DNA of 64,000 bases from contig JAHBXX010000018.1 in assembly GCA_019636245.1 (NCBI GenBank), forward strand, positions 1-64,000, given 5' to 3'. The notes under the pieces were generated by a model, which saw nothing but the letters and a program-made list of their open reading frames with translations, had not been told where the DNA came from and made no database searches. The stretch comes from Planctomycetota bacterium (lineage in GTDB: Bacteria > Planctomycetota > UBA1135 > UBA2386). Shown piece by piece: positions 19,715 through 30,835 of this stretch (positions are counted from its first letter, which is position 1; every line of letters starts with the position of its first letter). Position numbers and translations under genes: made by a program.

Positions 19715-20403
19715 GCGCCCACCCGTTCGTAGAGCGCCGCGTAGCCAGCGGTGATGCGCGGGCTCTCGCGCAGCGAGATGGCGCGCTGGCGCAGCGTGCG
19801 CCACAGGCGGGGCGCCTCGCCGGTGCGGGCGACCCGCCGCAGCCCGGCCGCCGTCGCCATCGCGTCGAGTTCCTCCGGCCGCACGAACAGGCGCCAGTCG
19901 TGCGTGCCGCGCGGCACCAGGCCGAGGCCCTCGCCGAGCGTGACCGCGAGCCACCGCGCCCGCGGGCTGCGGTCGATCGTGTTGACGAACAGCCGCCCGC
20001 CCGGGCGCAGCAGGCGCGCCGCTTCGCCGAGCGCCGGCGCGGGCGCCGCCAGGTGCTCGAGCACGTCGGCGAGCAGCACCACGTCGGCCGTGCCGGTGGC
20101 CAGCGGCGTCCGGGCCAGATCGGCGCACAGCGGCAGGAACCCCGCCGCGCCGCGATCCTGCCCGGCCTGCAGCGCCTGCCGGGCGACGTCGACGCCGAGC
20201 ACCCTCGCGCCCGCCGCCGCCAGCGGCACCGCCAGCAGCCCGCCGCCGCAACCGAGGTCGACGACGGTGCGCCGCGACCAGTCGCCGGGCAGCCAGCGGC
20301 GCAGCAGCTCCAACCGGAAGGCGGTCACCGCGCGCAACGACGCGAACGCCCGACAGGACGGATCCCACCAGCCGCCGCGATCGAACAGGGGCTCGTCGGT
20401 CAC
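19711..20403 (-). CDS. UbiG-like class I SAM-dependent O-methyltransferase
   Basis: A 230-residue soluble methyltransferase. SAM motif I is VVDLGCGGGLLAVPLA (~47-62), with acidic VLGVDVARQAL and motif LLADVLEHLAAP. The GTHDWRLFVRPEEL segment matches the PxGTHDWxxF region of UbiG, the enzyme that O-methylates ubiquinone intermediates, and FDRGGWWDP at the N-terminus also fits. In this operon the likely acceptor is the phenolic polyketide lipid or a quinone made from it. Overlaps both neighbours by four bases. Confidence 0.82.
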   Translation of the reverse strand: MTDEPLFDRGGWWDPSCRAFASLRAVTAFRLELLRRWLPGDWSRRTVVDLGCGGGLLAVPLAAAGARVLGVDVARQALQAGQDRGAAGFLPLCADLARTPLATGTADVVLLADVLEHLAAPAPALGEAARLLRPGGRLFVNTIDRSPRARWLAVTLGEGLGLVPRGTHDWRLFVRPEELDAMATAAGLRRVARTGEAPRLWRTLRQRAISLRESPRITAGYAALYERVGA

Positions 20404-20828
20404 CGCAGTTCGCCCTGGCGGAGCACGACGGTGCCGTTCGGCGCCGACAGGCGCAGGTGCCGCGGCGCCTGCTCGAGCGGCACCGCCTCGGCGCCATCGA
20501 GCACCAGCCCCTCGGGCCCGGACGCCCAGGTGCCGGTCAGGATCTGGAACGCGCCGCCGTGCGCATCGTCGACCAGCGCCGCGGCGGTGTAGGTGCCGTC
20601 GCCGAGGAACAGGTAGTAGACCTTGCGCAGCGAGACCGCCGCGTCGCCGGTGATCTCGACCGATTCGTAGAGCCCTTCCGGCCGCAGCCCGGGCGCCGGC
20701 GCGAACGCCAGCTCCGCGACGGCGGCGGTGACCATGCGGTCCTGCGTCGCCACGACGTTCGAGGCGATGCAGCCGCTGAGGCCGACGGCCACCGCGGCGG
20801 CCGCCAGGGCGACGGCGCCGCGGCTCAC
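20400..20828 (-). CDS. small lipoprotein of unknown function in the polyketide operon
   Basis: A 142-residue protein with a lipoprotein signal (lipobox LSGC, Cys20). The mature part has KVYYLFLGDGTYTAAALVDD, GTWASGPEGLVLDG and RHLRLSAPNGTVVLRQGELR, a beta-rich pattern seen in small lipocalin-like or copper-resistance-like lipoproteins. No family was recognised with certainty. GTG 20828 overlaps the YceI stop (GTGA). Its place between a lipid-binding YceI protein and the lipid-modifying enzymes suggests an envelope carrier or sensor role, by inference. Confidence 0.7.
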   Translation of the reverse strand: MSRGAVALAAAAVAVGLSGCIASNVVATQDRMVTAAVAELAFAPAPGLRPEGLYESVEITGDAAVSLRKVYYLFLGDGTYTAAALVDDAHGGAFQILTGTWASGPEGLVLDGAEAVPLEQAPRHLRLSAPNGTVVLRQGELR

Positions 20829-21943
20829 TTCGCCTCCCCGGCCTGCACGCGCGCGCGCAGCGTCAGCCAGACCACGACCTCGTCCTGCATGCTGATCAGG
20901 CCGAGCTGGCTGGGCACCGGCACGCCGTAGTCGCTGAGCTTCAGCGGCACCTGGCCGTTGACCACGACGCGTCGGCTGGCGTCGACCTCGATGGCGATCG
21001 GCAGGCGCAGGTCGCGCGTGACGCCGCGGATCGTCATCTTGCCGGACACCTCGCCCTTGGCGGTCTGGCGCGCCACGTCGATGCCGCCGGCCGCCGGCGC
21101 GAAGCCCTCGATCACGAACCGGATCTGCGGATGGTTCGTGGTGTCGAGGTGCTCGCGCAGGTTGGTGTCGCGGCCGTCGACGCCGGTGACCAGCGTCGCG
21201 GCCGCGCAGGCGACTTCGCCGCGCCAGGCGCCGGCGGGGTCGTCGAAGTCGGCGGTGAACTGGCCGCTGACCTGCGAGGTCACGCCCGAGAAGTCGTGCA
21301 GCGTGCTCTTGGCGTCGAAGCCGACGCGGCACAGGTCGGGCACCAGCACGTAGCGCTGCTCGCGGTCGAACGCGAACGTCGACGGCGGCAGCGTGAACGA
21401 CAGGAAGCCCTTCGGCTTCGCCGCCGCGGCCACCTCGCCCGCCGGCGCCGTGGCGACCACCGGCTCGACCGGCGGCTCGACCGGCGGCTCGACCGGCGGC
21501 GGCGCGGGTGGTTCCGGCGCGGTGACGGGCGGGTGTCCGCCGGCCGCCGGGGCCGCGGCCGGGACCGGCATCGCCGCGAGGCCGGCGAGCTGCCGGTCGA
21601 CCTGCTGCAGGCCCTCGGCCTGCACCGCGAGCTGTTGCCGCAGCCCGGCGACCTCGCGCCGCAGGGCGTCGACGTCGGCGTGGCGCGCCGCCGCCCGCTG
21701 CTCGAGCGCCTCGCCGAGCTGCTGCAGGTTCGCCCCCTGCTCCCGGCGCAGCTGCGCCAGGTCCTGGCCGAGCGTGGCGACGTCGTCGCGCAGCAGCGCC
21801 AGCGGTTCCGGCCCGGCCGGAGCGGCGTCGGCCTGCACGACGATGCGGACCCGGTCCTTCACCACGGCCAGCGCGAACCCCGCCGCGCCGAGCAGGCCGA
21901 GCACGAACGCCGCGCCCAGCCATTGCAGGAGCGTGCGGGTCAT
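20825..21943 (-). CDS. membrane-anchored coiled-coil YceI-domain protein
   Basis: A 372-residue protein in four parts: a membrane anchor (LLQWLGAAFVLGLLGAAGFAL, about residues 5-25); a coiled coil (~55-130, Leu/Gln/Ala/Arg heptads); a Pro-rich linker with three near-identical VEPP units (~155-175); and a C-terminal YceI domain (~200-365). The YceI part has STFAFDREQRYVL, DAKSTLHDFSGVT, LREHLDTTNHPQIRFV and GKMTIRGVTRDLRLP. YceI proteins form a lipocalin-like barrel that binds polyisoprenoid lipids. ATG 21943 was chosen over a far-upstream in-frame ATG because it starts directly before the anchor. First gene of the minus-strand polyketide operon; an anchored carrier for the lipid product is inferred. 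Confidence 0.88.
   Translation of the reverse strand: MTRTLLQWLGAAFVLGLLGAAGFALAVVKDRVRIVVQADAAPAGPEPLALLRDDVATLGQDLAQLRREQGANLQQLGEALEQRAAARHADVDALRREVAGLRQQLAVQAEGLQQVDRQLAGLAAMPVPAAAPAAGGHPPVTAPEPPAPPPVEPPVEPPVEPVVATAPAGEVAAAAKPKGFLSFTLPPSTFAFDREQRYVLVPDLCRVGFDAKSTLHDFSGVTSQVSGQFTADFDDPAGAWRGEVACAAATLVTGVDGRDTNLREHLDTTNHPQIRFVIEGFAPAAGGIDVARQTAKGEVSGKMTIRGVTRDLRLPIAIEVDASRRVVVNGQVPLKLSDYGVPVPSQLGLISMQDEVVVWLTLRARVQAGEAK
21461..21496 (+). repeat. three perfect 12-bp tandem repeats encoding VEPP units
   Basis: Unit CGGCTCGACCGG repeats at 21461, 21473 and 21485. On the coding minus strand it encodes the Pro-Val-Glu-Pro linker of the YceI protein. It may vary in copy number between strains. 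Confidence 0.85.
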
Positions 21944-22025
21944 GCGCAGTCCATGTTCGGGTGCATGCGGCAGGGCATGCAACGGCCATGCCCACCCCGG
22001 CGCCCTCGCGCCGCCCGCCCGCACC

Positions 22026-22054
22026 CTGCAACTCTTGCCGCGACCCGGTAGAAC
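22026..22054 (+). promoter_or_regulatory. possible promoter of the MMPL operon
   Basis: CTGCAA (22026-22031), 17 bases, TAGAAC (22049-22054), about 107 bases before ATG 22162. The -10 equals the one before the gene at 9137. The -35 is weak. Confidence 0.35.
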
Positions 22055-22161
22055 CTGCACGCTCGGTCGCGGACTGCGCCTCGCACCGCCCCACCGCCGC
22101 CGCGCCGGCGGTCGGCACACCATGTGCTTCCCGCTCCCGATGCCGCGACGACGGATCCCCG

Positions 22162-24114
22162 ATGCTGCGACGAAGTAGCCGGCTCGCGCTCGGACTCGGC
22201 TACGCCGTGCTGCTCGGCCTGACCGCGGTGCTGTTCCACGCCCAGCAGCAGCAGGCGGTCGATGCGTCGAACCGCGCCCTGAAGGTGCCCGATGGCGACG
22301 ACGCCCGCAACCTCGCGGCGCTGGCCGAGGTCGTGCCCGACGACGCCGTCGTGCTGGTGGGCTTCGCGGCCGCGGGCGACCTGCCGCTGCCGGCGGCCGA
22401 CCGCACGGCGTTGGCCGGCCTGCCCGACCGGGTCGCGCTGCTGCCCGGGGTCGCGGCCTGCCGCGAGGTGCCGTCGCCCGACCCCGGCCTGTGGCTCCAC
22501 GCCGTCAGCCTGCGCGCCGCCGATCCCGCCGCCAGCGCCGAACAGGTCGTCGCCGCGGCGCGCGCGGTGGCGCCGCCGACGGTGCGCGTGCTGGCCACCG
22601 GACTCGCGCGCATCGAAGGGCGGATCGCCGAGCGGGTGGCGGCCGAACGGCGCCACATCGTGCCCTGGCTGGTGGCGGCCCTGCTGCTGGCGGCGCTGGT
22701 CGTCTACCGGCATCCGGCGCTGGCGGCCGCGGCCCTGCTGCCGGCGCTGTTCGGCATCACCTGGACCGGCGGTCTGATCGCCTGGCGCGGCGAGGCCCTC
22801 GATCCGGTGGCCGCCCTGCTCGACCCGGTGCTGCTGACGATCGGCGTCGCCGCCAGCGTGCACTTCGTCGAGGCCTGGCGACGCGGCCGGGCCGCCGGCC
22901 TCGATGCCACGGCCGCCGCGCGCTTCGCCGGCGAGGACCAGCGCCAGCCTGCGTTCCTGGCCGCGGCGACGACGATGCTCGGTCTCGCCTCGCTGTGCGT
23001 CAGTCCGGTGCCGGCGGTGGCCGCGTTCGGCCTGCACGCCGCCTTCGGCGTGGCCCTGGTGCACCTGTTCACCTTCGCGCTGCTGCCGGCGTGGCTCGCG
23101 GCCATGGCGCGCGGCGCCGCGACGCCGGCCGCCGCGGCGTCGCGGGCGTTCACGCGTTGGCCGCAGCGCATCGGCCGCCACCGCGGCGCCTGGCTGATGG
23201 CGGCCACCGCGCTGACCAGCCTCGCGCTCGCCGGGCTGCCGGCGCTGCATGCCGACAACGACCCCCTGACGATGCTGCCGGCCAGCGATCCCGTGCGCGC
23301 CGAGCACGACGAGCTGGCGGCCAGGCTCGGCGGCGTCGAGGTGTTCCACCTGCTGGTGCCGGCGGGATCGCCCGGCGGCGAACCGGCGCGGCTGCTGCCG
23401 TTCCTCGCCGCGATGCAGGCGCAACCCGGCGTCGCCGGGCTCGCCGGACCGGTGCTGCGCGGCGACGAAGGCGATCTCGCCGCGCCGCTGCTGCTGCGAC
23501 CCGCGGGCAGCGCCGTGCGCGCCCCCCTGTTCGCGGCCGTCGACCTGGCGGCGCGCGTGCTCGGCCTCGATGGCGCCCGGGCCGCCGGACCGGCCGTGCA
23601 GATCGCCCGCGACTCGGCGCTGCTGGTGGCGCGCCTCGTCGGCAGTTCGTGGCTGACCCTGGGGCTCCTGGCCGCGGCGCTCTGCATCGGCCTGCGATCC
23701 GCGCGGCTCGGCCTGTTCGGCCTGGGACTGAACGTGCTGCCCTGCGTCTGGATCTACGGCGCCATCGCCTGGCTCGACCGGCCGGTCTCGGTCGCCACGG
23801 CGATGATCGCCTGCACGATGCTGGGGCTGATCGTCGACAACACCCTGCACCTGCTGCACCACTACCGGCTCGAGCGCCGCCACCTCGAGGCGCCGGCGGC
23901 GGTGGCGGCGGCGCTCGGCAACTGCGGCCGCGGCGTGCTGCTGTCGAGCGCGCTCCTGCTGGTCGGCTTCCTGGTGACCACCCAGAGCCGGTTGTCGACC
24001 ACGGTCGAGTTCTCGTTGCTGGCGATGGCGACGATCGCCGCCGCGCTGGCCGGCAACCTGGTCCTGCTGCCGTTGGCGCTCGGCCGCGGCCGGAGGCGCA
24101 CCGATGCGCTGTGA
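22162..24114 (+). CDS. MMPL/RND-superfamily exporter
   Basis: A 650-residue inner-membrane transporter of the MMPL/RND (SSD-containing) type, about half the length of HAE1 pumps. It has an N-terminal helix, a periplasmic loop, and two blocks of five hydrophobic segments. The first block is around residues 165-330 (HIVPWLVAALLLAALVVYRH, LLTIGVAASVHFVEAW). The second is around 490-645 (VATAMIACTMLGLIVDNTLH, STTVEFSLLAMATIAAAL). The GLIVDNTLHLLH and GVAASVHFVEAW segments are the acidic or His-containing TM4/TM10 equivalents. ATG 22162 gives a clean N-terminal helix. It probably exports the polyketide lipid or another hydrophobic compound; its 3' end overlaps the flavoprotein by 11 bases. Confidence 0.85.
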   Translation: MLRRSSRLALGLGYAVLLGLTAVLFHAQQQQAVDASNRALKVPDGDDARNLAALAEVVPDDAVVLVGFAAAGDLPLPAADRTALAGLPDRVALLPGVAACREVPSPDPGLWLHAVSLRAADPAASAEQVVAAARAVAPPTVRVLATGLARIEGRIAERVAAERRHIVPWLVAALLLAALVVYRHPALAAAALLPALFGITWTGGLIAWRGEALDPVAALLDPVLLTIGVAASVHFVEAWRRGRAAGLDATAAARFAGEDQRQPAFLAAATTMLGLASLCVSPVPAVAAFGLHAAFGVALVHLFTFALLPAWLAAMARGAATPAAAASRAFTRWPQRIGRHRGAWLMAATALTSLALAGLPALHADNDPLTMLPASDPVRAEHDELAARLGGVEVFHLLVPAGSPGGEPARLLPFLAAMQAQPGVAGLAGPVLRGDEGDLAAPLLLRPAGSAVRAPLFAAVDLAARVLGLDGARAAGPAVQIARDSALLVARLVGSSWLTLGLLAAALCIGLRSARLGLFGLGLNVLPCVWIYGAIAWLDRPVSVATAMIACTMLGLIVDNTLHLLHHYRLERRHLEAPAAVAAALGNCGRGVLLSSALLLVGFLVTTQSRLSTTVEFSLLAMATIAAALAGNLVLLPLALGRGRRRTDAL

Positions 24115-25336
24115 CGTGCTCGTCGTCGGCGCCGGTCCGGCCGGCAGCGCCCTCGCCGCCCGGCTCGCCGCCGACGGGTTCTCCGTCCTGCTGGCGGACA
24201 AGAAGGCGTTCCCGCGCGACAAGCCGTGCGGCGAGTTCCTGAGTCCCGAGTGCGCGCCGTACCTCGACGCCCTCGGCGCCACCGATGCCGTGGCCGCACT
24301 GGGGCCGCGGCTGGTGCGCGGCATGCGCCTGCACGGCTACGGCGTCGAGGCCGCCGGCCGGTTCCGGGGCCTGCTGCCGCGCGGCGCGACCGCCGAACAC
24401 GGCATCGGCATCCGCCGCGCGCGCTTCGACGCGGTGCTGGTCGACGCCGCCGTGCGCGCCGGCGCGCGCTGGCTGCCGCGGCACGAGTTCGTCGGCCTGC
24501 GCCGCGGCGACGACGGCCGCATCAGCGGCGCCACGCTGCGCGGCCCCGACGGGGCGCCGATCGAATGCGAGGCGCGCTGGGTGGTCGGCGCCGACGGCGT
24601 GCACTCGCGGATCGCGCGCGCGCTGGGCGTGCAGCGACCGGTGCCCTGGCTCGACCAGTTCGCGCTGGTCGCCCACTTCGCCGAGGTCGAGGCGCAGCCG
24701 CTCGCCGAAGTGCACCTGTTCCCGGGCGGCTTCTTCGCCGCGACGACCGTCGATGCGGGGCTGTTCAGCGTCAACCTGGTGGTGCCGCGCCGCACGCTGC
24801 GCCAGCGCGCCGCGCCCGACTGGGACGCGTTCGTGGCCGGCCACTTCGACCGGGCGCCGGCCTTCGGCCAGCGCCTGGCCGCTGCCCGGCGCACGACGCC
24901 GTGGCGTGGCATCGGCCCGCTGGCCTTCCGCACCACGGCGCAGACGTTCGCCGGCGCCGCCCTGGTCGGCGACGCCTGCGGCTACCTCGACCCGCTGACC
25001 GGCGAAGGCATCTACTTCGCGCTGTTCGGCGCCCGCGCGCTCGGCGACGCCCTGCACGGGGCCCTGCACTCTCCTGCGCAGGCCACTGCGGCGATGGCGG
25101 CCTACACCGCCTCTCGTCGCCGCGAGATCGCGCCGCGGCTGGCCGCCTCGGCGGCGCTGCAGCGGGCGCTGCGGCACCCCTGGCTGGTGCGCGGCTTCCT
25201 CGCCGCCGCGGCGCGCTGGCCCGCGCTCGCCGACCTCGTGGTGACGCTGACGGGCGACACCGTGCATCCCCGCGAACTGTGGCGTCCGTCCTTCTGGCGC
25301 GCCTTCCGCGCCGCCGCCCCGGCGACCGCCCCATGA
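24104..25336 (+). CDS. FAD-dependent oxidoreductase, geranylgeranyl-reductase/SrsC-like
   Basis: A 410-residue group A flavoprotein. The N-terminal Rossmann motif is DVLVVGAGPAGSALAARLA, then the family motif KPCGEFLSPE, a second FAD motif WVVGADGVHSRIARALG (~160) and the C-terminal LVGDACGYLDPLTGEGIYFA (~285-304). Members include geranylgeranyl reductases and hydroxylases. In Streptomyces srs-type clusters a flavoprotein hydroxylates the methylated resorcinol so that it oxidises to a quinone. A hydroxylase or reductase step on the polyketide lipid is therefore likely. Start overlaps the MMPL gene; stop overlaps the next gene (ATGA). Confidence 0.87.
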   Translation: MRCDVLVVGAGPAGSALAARLAADGFSVLLADKKAFPRDKPCGEFLSPECAPYLDALGATDAVAALGPRLVRGMRLHGYGVEAAGRFRGLLPRGATAEHGIGIRRARFDAVLVDAAVRAGARWLPRHEFVGLRRGDDGRISGATLRGPDGAPIECEARWVVGADGVHSRIARALGVQRPVPWLDQFALVAHFAEVEAQPLAEVHLFPGGFFAATTVDAGLFSVNLVVPRRTLRQRAAPDWDAFVAGHFDRAPAFGQRLAAARRTTPWRGIGPLAFRTTAQTFAGAALVGDACGYLDPLTGEGIYFALFGARALGDALHGALHSPAQATAAMAAYTASRRREIAPRLAASAALQRALRHPWLVRGFLAAAARWPALADLVVTLTGDTVHPRELWRPSFWRAFRAAAPATAP

Positions 25337-25957
25337 ACCGCCACTGCCTCGACCCGCGGGTGTTCGGTCCGCTCGCCGCCGCGGCGCTGGCGTTCGCGCT
25401 GCGACCGCTGCCGGCGCCCGCGGCTCCGCCGGGCCATGCGGCCCGCTCCGTCGCGCTGCCCGAACTGCACGCCGCCCCGGAACCGACGGGCGACGCCGAC
25501 CACGTGCTCGACGGCGAACGCTCGACGGTGCGGTTCCTCGTCACCACCGGCGGCCGCGAACGCCTCGTCGCCTGCCGCCGGGTCGCCGGCAGCCTGCGGC
25601 GGGCCAGCCCCGGCCACCACCAGGAACTCGAACTGCGCCTCGACCTCGCCTCGCTGCAGGCCGCCGACGACTCGGCGACCGGGCTCGACCTCTGGCACCT
25701 GCTCGGCGTGCACCGCGGCGGCGAGGTGGTCTACCGGGCGAGGCTGCTGCGCACGGCGACCTCGAACCTGCCCGGGGTCGGCGCCCGCCTCTGGCTCGGC
25801 ACCCTGCGCCTCGGCGATCGCGTGGTGCAACAACCGATGGAACTCTGGCAGGTCGCGCTGCCCGGCCAGCCGCTGCGCCTGCAGGGCCACGGCTCGGTGG
25901 CGGCGCACGCCTACGGCCTGCCCGTGCGCAGCTGGCTCGGCCTCGCCCCCCAAACCC

Positions 25958-27507
<1,550 letters not shown>

Positions 27508-27514
<7 letters not shown>

Positions 27515-28770
27515 CCCATCACCGCGTGCACGCTGTTGCTGGTGGTGATGCCGAGCGGATTCGAGAAGTCGAGCACGCCGAGCTGGTTGACCAGCGGCAC
27601 GCCGAGCAGCGTCGGATCCTCGCCGAGCGCCAGCGCCACCGCGGCCGTGCCCGCCCCGTCCGCGAACAGCGGCACAAGGTCGATCCAGTCGACCTTGAGG
27701 AAGCAGCCCGGCGCGCCCACCGGGGCGAGATCGACGTCCACCGGCGTGACCCCGTAGGCGTGCACGGCCAGGCCGTTGGCGCCGAGGTTGCTGCCGAACA
27801 GCGCGTAGGTGCGGCCGATCACCGGCCGTTCGAGCGCCAGCGGCGCGCCCGGCCCGAGGTCGGTGCGCAGCAGCTCCAGCGTGCGGCCGGCGCAACCGCC
27901 GGGCTCGGCGGTCGCCGACGCGGCCCGCACCCGGCGCAAGTCCAGGTAGTAGCTGCCGGCGGGGCTGTCCTGCCAGCCGCGCACGGCGACCTGGTAGACG
28001 CCGACCGGCAGGTGCACGGCCAGTTCCGCGTTCCAGACCCCGAAGGTGGTGCCGGCGGCCGCGGCGGCGAGCAGCTGGGGCGGTGAACCGTCGCTGAACA
28101 GGTGCAGCACCGGGTCGTCGGTGCGCGGCGTCACCGGGTGCGCCGCGGTCGCGTCGACGCGGGCCCGCAGCAGGCTCGGCTCCAGCAGCGTGAACCGGTA
28201 GAAGTCCCAGTCGCCGCCCGGGCCGGTCGAGGACAGCGAGCCGCTGCAGCGCGACGGCACCGGCACCGTGGTCGGCGTGCCGCCGGTGCGCGGATCGTTG
28301 TTCTCCGGCCCTTCGGCCACCAGCGGGCCGGAGCCCGACGGCGCGAACGGGGCGCAGCGCACGTCGATGCGGTAGGTGCCTGTCCCGGGCGCGGCAGCGC
28401 CGCGCTGCACCACCGCGAAGTAGCTGCCGGCGGCGAGCCACGGCACGTGCAGGCGGGAGTAGAGGCCGGCACCCAGGCCGTCGTCGTTGGTGCGCAGCGG
28501 CGCCCCGCCGGCGTCGAGCAGGGTCAGGATGGTGTCGCCGATCTGCGCGCCGCCCCCCGGCAGCGTCTCGACGAACAGCTCCGCGGGCGTTGCCAGGGAG
28601 AGCGCCCACCAATCGACGTCGACCGTGGTCCCCAGCGCGCCCAGCCCCTGCGCGCCGCACGGCAGCATGGTCGCGGTGGCCACGCTGCTGTTGGGTTCCG
28701 GGCCCTCGGTCACCTGCTGCGCGAACACGGCCGACAACGGCAGGAGCAGGGCCAAGGTGCGATGCGGCAT
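27508..28770 (-). CDS. secreted protein with pre-peptidase-type domains and a planctomycete-style C-terminal domain
   Basis: A 420-residue exported protein with a signal peptide (MPHRTLALLLPLSAVFAQ). Two pre-peptidase (PPC-like) beta-sandwich units are visible: VDVDWWALSLATPAELFVET...GTYRIDV (~40-130) and GDWDFYRFTLLEPSLLRARV...GVYQVAVRGW (~165-270). Residues ~285-420 form the domain often found at the end of Planctomycetota secreted proteins: GCAGRTLELLRTDLGPG, FGSNLGANGLAVHAYG, GAPGCFLKVDW and the final LGVLDFSNPLGITTSNSVHA. No enzymatic domain was seen. A TATCGT box lies eight bases before ATG 28770. Its stop overlaps the convergent kinase gene by seven bases. Confidence 0.75.
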
Positions 28771-28778
28771 GCACCACG

Positions 28779-28784
28779 ACGATA
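28779..28784 (-). promoter_or_regulatory. -10-like box TATCGT before the PPC-type secreted protein gene
   Basis: Eight bases upstream of ATG 28770 on the minus strand, which predicts a leader of only one or two bases. The -35 is unclear. Confidence 0.33.
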
Positions 28785-28898
28785 CCCGGCAGCGCACGCC
28801 GCCGCACGGCAGGCCCAGGCGCGGGGGGTCGGGTCGGCGCCCGTGAGCCGGCGCCAGTTCCCGCCCAGCCGTCGGAGCGCGACGGCGGCCGGGCCGCG

Positions 28899-29870
28899 TC
28901 AGCCGTCCGCGGCGAGCAGCCGTCGCACCACGGCCAGCGGCATGTTGGCGCCGCAGACGACGACCGCCGCGCGCCGGCCGGCGAGCGCCGCGTCCTGCCG
29001 GCAGGCCGCCACCGCGACCGCCGCCGCGCCCTCGACCAGCAGGTGCTCGCGCGCCAGCATCGCCCGCCACGCCGAGGCGATCGCCGGTTCGTCGACGTCG
29101 ACGAACCGGTCGACCAGCCGTTGGCACAGCGGGAAGGTGATCGCGTCGGGCTCGACGCCGCCGGCGGTGCTGTCGGACAGCGTCGGCCCGCAGGGCACCT
29201 CGACGATGCGGCCCTGCCGCACGCACTCCGCCATCGCCGCCGACTGCTGCGGCGAGGCGGCGACGAACTCGACCCGCGGGTGGTCCACCTTGGCGTAGGC
29301 CGCCATGCCGCCGAGCAGGCCACCGCCGCCGAGCGCGACGTAGACGACCTCCACGTCCGGCCACTCGGCCAGCAGTTCGCAGGCCACCGTGCCCTGGCCG
29401 GCGACCACGTCCGGGTCGTTGTACGGCGACACGTAGCGGCGCCCGGTCGCGGCGGCCGTGGCCCGGGCATGCGCCTCGGTGTGCACGCAGTCGTCGCCGT
29501 GGCGTTCGACGCTGGCGCCGGCGGCCGCGATCGCTTCGACCTTCGCCGGATCCGCGGCCAGCGGCACGAACACGCGCGCCGGCACGCCGAGCGTCGCCGC
29601 GGCGGTCGCCACCGCGAGCCCGTGGTTGCCGGACGACGCGGCGACGACGCCGCGCTGCCGGGCCTCGGGCGGCAGCGCCAGCAGCGCGTGCAGGGCGCCG
29701 CGCCACTTGAACGAGCCGGTGCGCTGCACGTTCTCGAGCTTCAGCCGCACCTCCGCGCCGGTCGCCGCCGACAGCCACGGCGACGCCACCAGGGGAGTCG
29801 CGACGACGCGGCCGCGCAGCCGTTCCGCCGCCGCCCCGACCGCCGCCGCGATGCCGTCCGCTGCGTGCAC
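28899..29870 (-). CDS. threonine/serine dehydratase-like PLP enzyme (fold type II)
   Basis: A 323-residue enzyme expected to deaminate threonine or serine to the 2-keto acid, or to act as a racemase. The PLP lysine is Lys55 in GSFKWRGA, followed by ASSGNHGLAVA and the phosphate-binding loop ALGGGGLLGG (~175). The C-terminal VVVCGANM is typical of the catabolic dehydratase group. It lacks a C-terminal ACT regulatory domain. GTG 29870 was chosen as the only near-start in frame before VHAADGIAAAVGAAAERL. It is 11 bases after the UDP-glucuronate-decarboxylase stop and is the last gene of a long minus-strand operon. Confidence 0.85.
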   Translation of the reverse strand: MHAADGIAAAVGAAAERLRGRVVATPLVASPWLSAATGAEVRLKLENVQRTGSFKWRGALHALLALPPEARQRGVVAASSGNHGLAVATAAATLGVPARVFVPLAADPAKVEAIAAAGASVERHGDDCVHTEAHARATAAATGRRYVSPYNDPDVVAGQGTVACELLAEWPDVEVVYVALGGGGLLGGMAAYAKVDHPRVEFVAASPQQSAAMAECVRQGRIVEVPCGPTLSDSTAGGVEPDAITFPLCQRLVDRFVDVDEPAIASAWRAMLAREHLLVEGAAAVAVAACRQDAALAGRRAAVVVCGANMPLAVVRRLLAADG

Positions 29871-29881
29871 GGCGCCGGCGC

Positions 29882-30835
29882 CTAGCCGCCCGTGAGCTTG
29901 CGCCGGAAGTACTCGGTGGTACGCCGCAGGCCTTCCTCGAGCGGGATCTTCGGCTCCCACCCGCCCAGCACCCGGCGCGCCTTGCCGATGTCCGGCCGCC
30001 GGACCTTCGGGTCGTCGACCGGCAGCGGCCGGAAGTCGATCGGCACCTGCGCACCGGTCGCCCGCTGCACCGCCTCGCCGAACTGCAGGATCGTCATCTC
30101 GCTCGGATTGCCGATGTTGACCGGCTCCTTCTCGGCGCTGTGCAGCAGGCGCAGGATGCCCTCGACGAGGTCGTCGACGTAGCAGAAGCTGCGCGTCTGC
30201 GAGCCGTCGCCGAACACCGTCAGCGGGCGGCCCGACAGCGCCTGGCCCATGAACGCCGGCAGCACGCGGCCGTCGTTGAGCCGCATGCGCGGGCCATAGG
30301 TGTTGAAGATGCGCACGATGCGCGTCTCGACGCCGTGCGTGCGCTGGTAGGCCATCGTCATCGCCTCGGCGAAGCGCTTGGCCTCGTCGTAGACGCCGCG
30401 CGGCCCGACTGGATTGACGTTGCCCCAGTAGTCCTCGCGCTGCGGGTGCACGAGCGGATCGCCGTAGACCTCGCTGGTGCTGGCGAGCAGGAAGCGCGCG
30501 CCCTTGGCCTTGGCCAGCCCGAGCGCCTTGTGCGTGCCGAGCGCGCCGACCTTGAGCGTCTGGATCGGCAGTTCCAGATAGTCGATCGGGCTCGCCGGCG
30601 AGGCGAAGTGCAGCAGGTAGTCGAGCCGGCCCGGCACGTGCAGGAACTCGGTCACGTCCTGGTGGTGGAACACGAAGTCGCGGTTGCCGAACAGGTGCTC
30701 GATGTTCGCCAGCGCGCCGGTGATCAGGTTGTCCATCGCGATCACCTGGCAACCGTCCTGCAGCAGGCGCTCGCAGAGATGGGAGCCGATGAAGCCGGCG
30801 CCGCCGGTCACGAGGGCACGGGGTTTCTGCGTCAT
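29882..30835 (-). CDS. UDP-glucuronate decarboxylase (UDP-xylose synthase), SDR family
   Basis: A 317-residue extended short-chain dehydrogenase that converts UDP-glucuronate to UDP-xylose. The NAD motif is [16 protein letters not shown], then [23 protein letters not shown], the [14 protein letters not shown] active-site strand and the YDEAKR Tyr-Lys pair. The [20 protein letters not shown] and [14 protein letters not shown] segments are diagnostic of the UXS branch. It supplies an activated pentose to cell-surface polysaccharide. ATG 30835 overlaps the upstream stop (ATGA). Confidence 0.92.
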   Translation of the reverse strand: MTQKPRALVTGGAGFIGSHLCERLLQDGCQVIAMDNLITGALANIEHLFGNRDFVFHHQDVTEFLHVPGRLDYLLHFASPASPIDYLELPIQTLKVGALGTHKALGLAKAKGARFLLASTSEVYGDPLVHPQREDYWGNVNPVGPRGVYDEAKRFAEAMTMAYQRTHGVETRIVRIFNTYGPRMRLNDGRVLPAFMGQALSGRPLTVFGDGSQTRSFCYVDDLVEGILRLLHSAEKEPVNIGNPSEMTILQFGEAVQRATGAQVPIDFRPLPVDDPKVRRPDIGKARRVLGGWEPKIPLEEGLRRTTEYFRRKLTGG

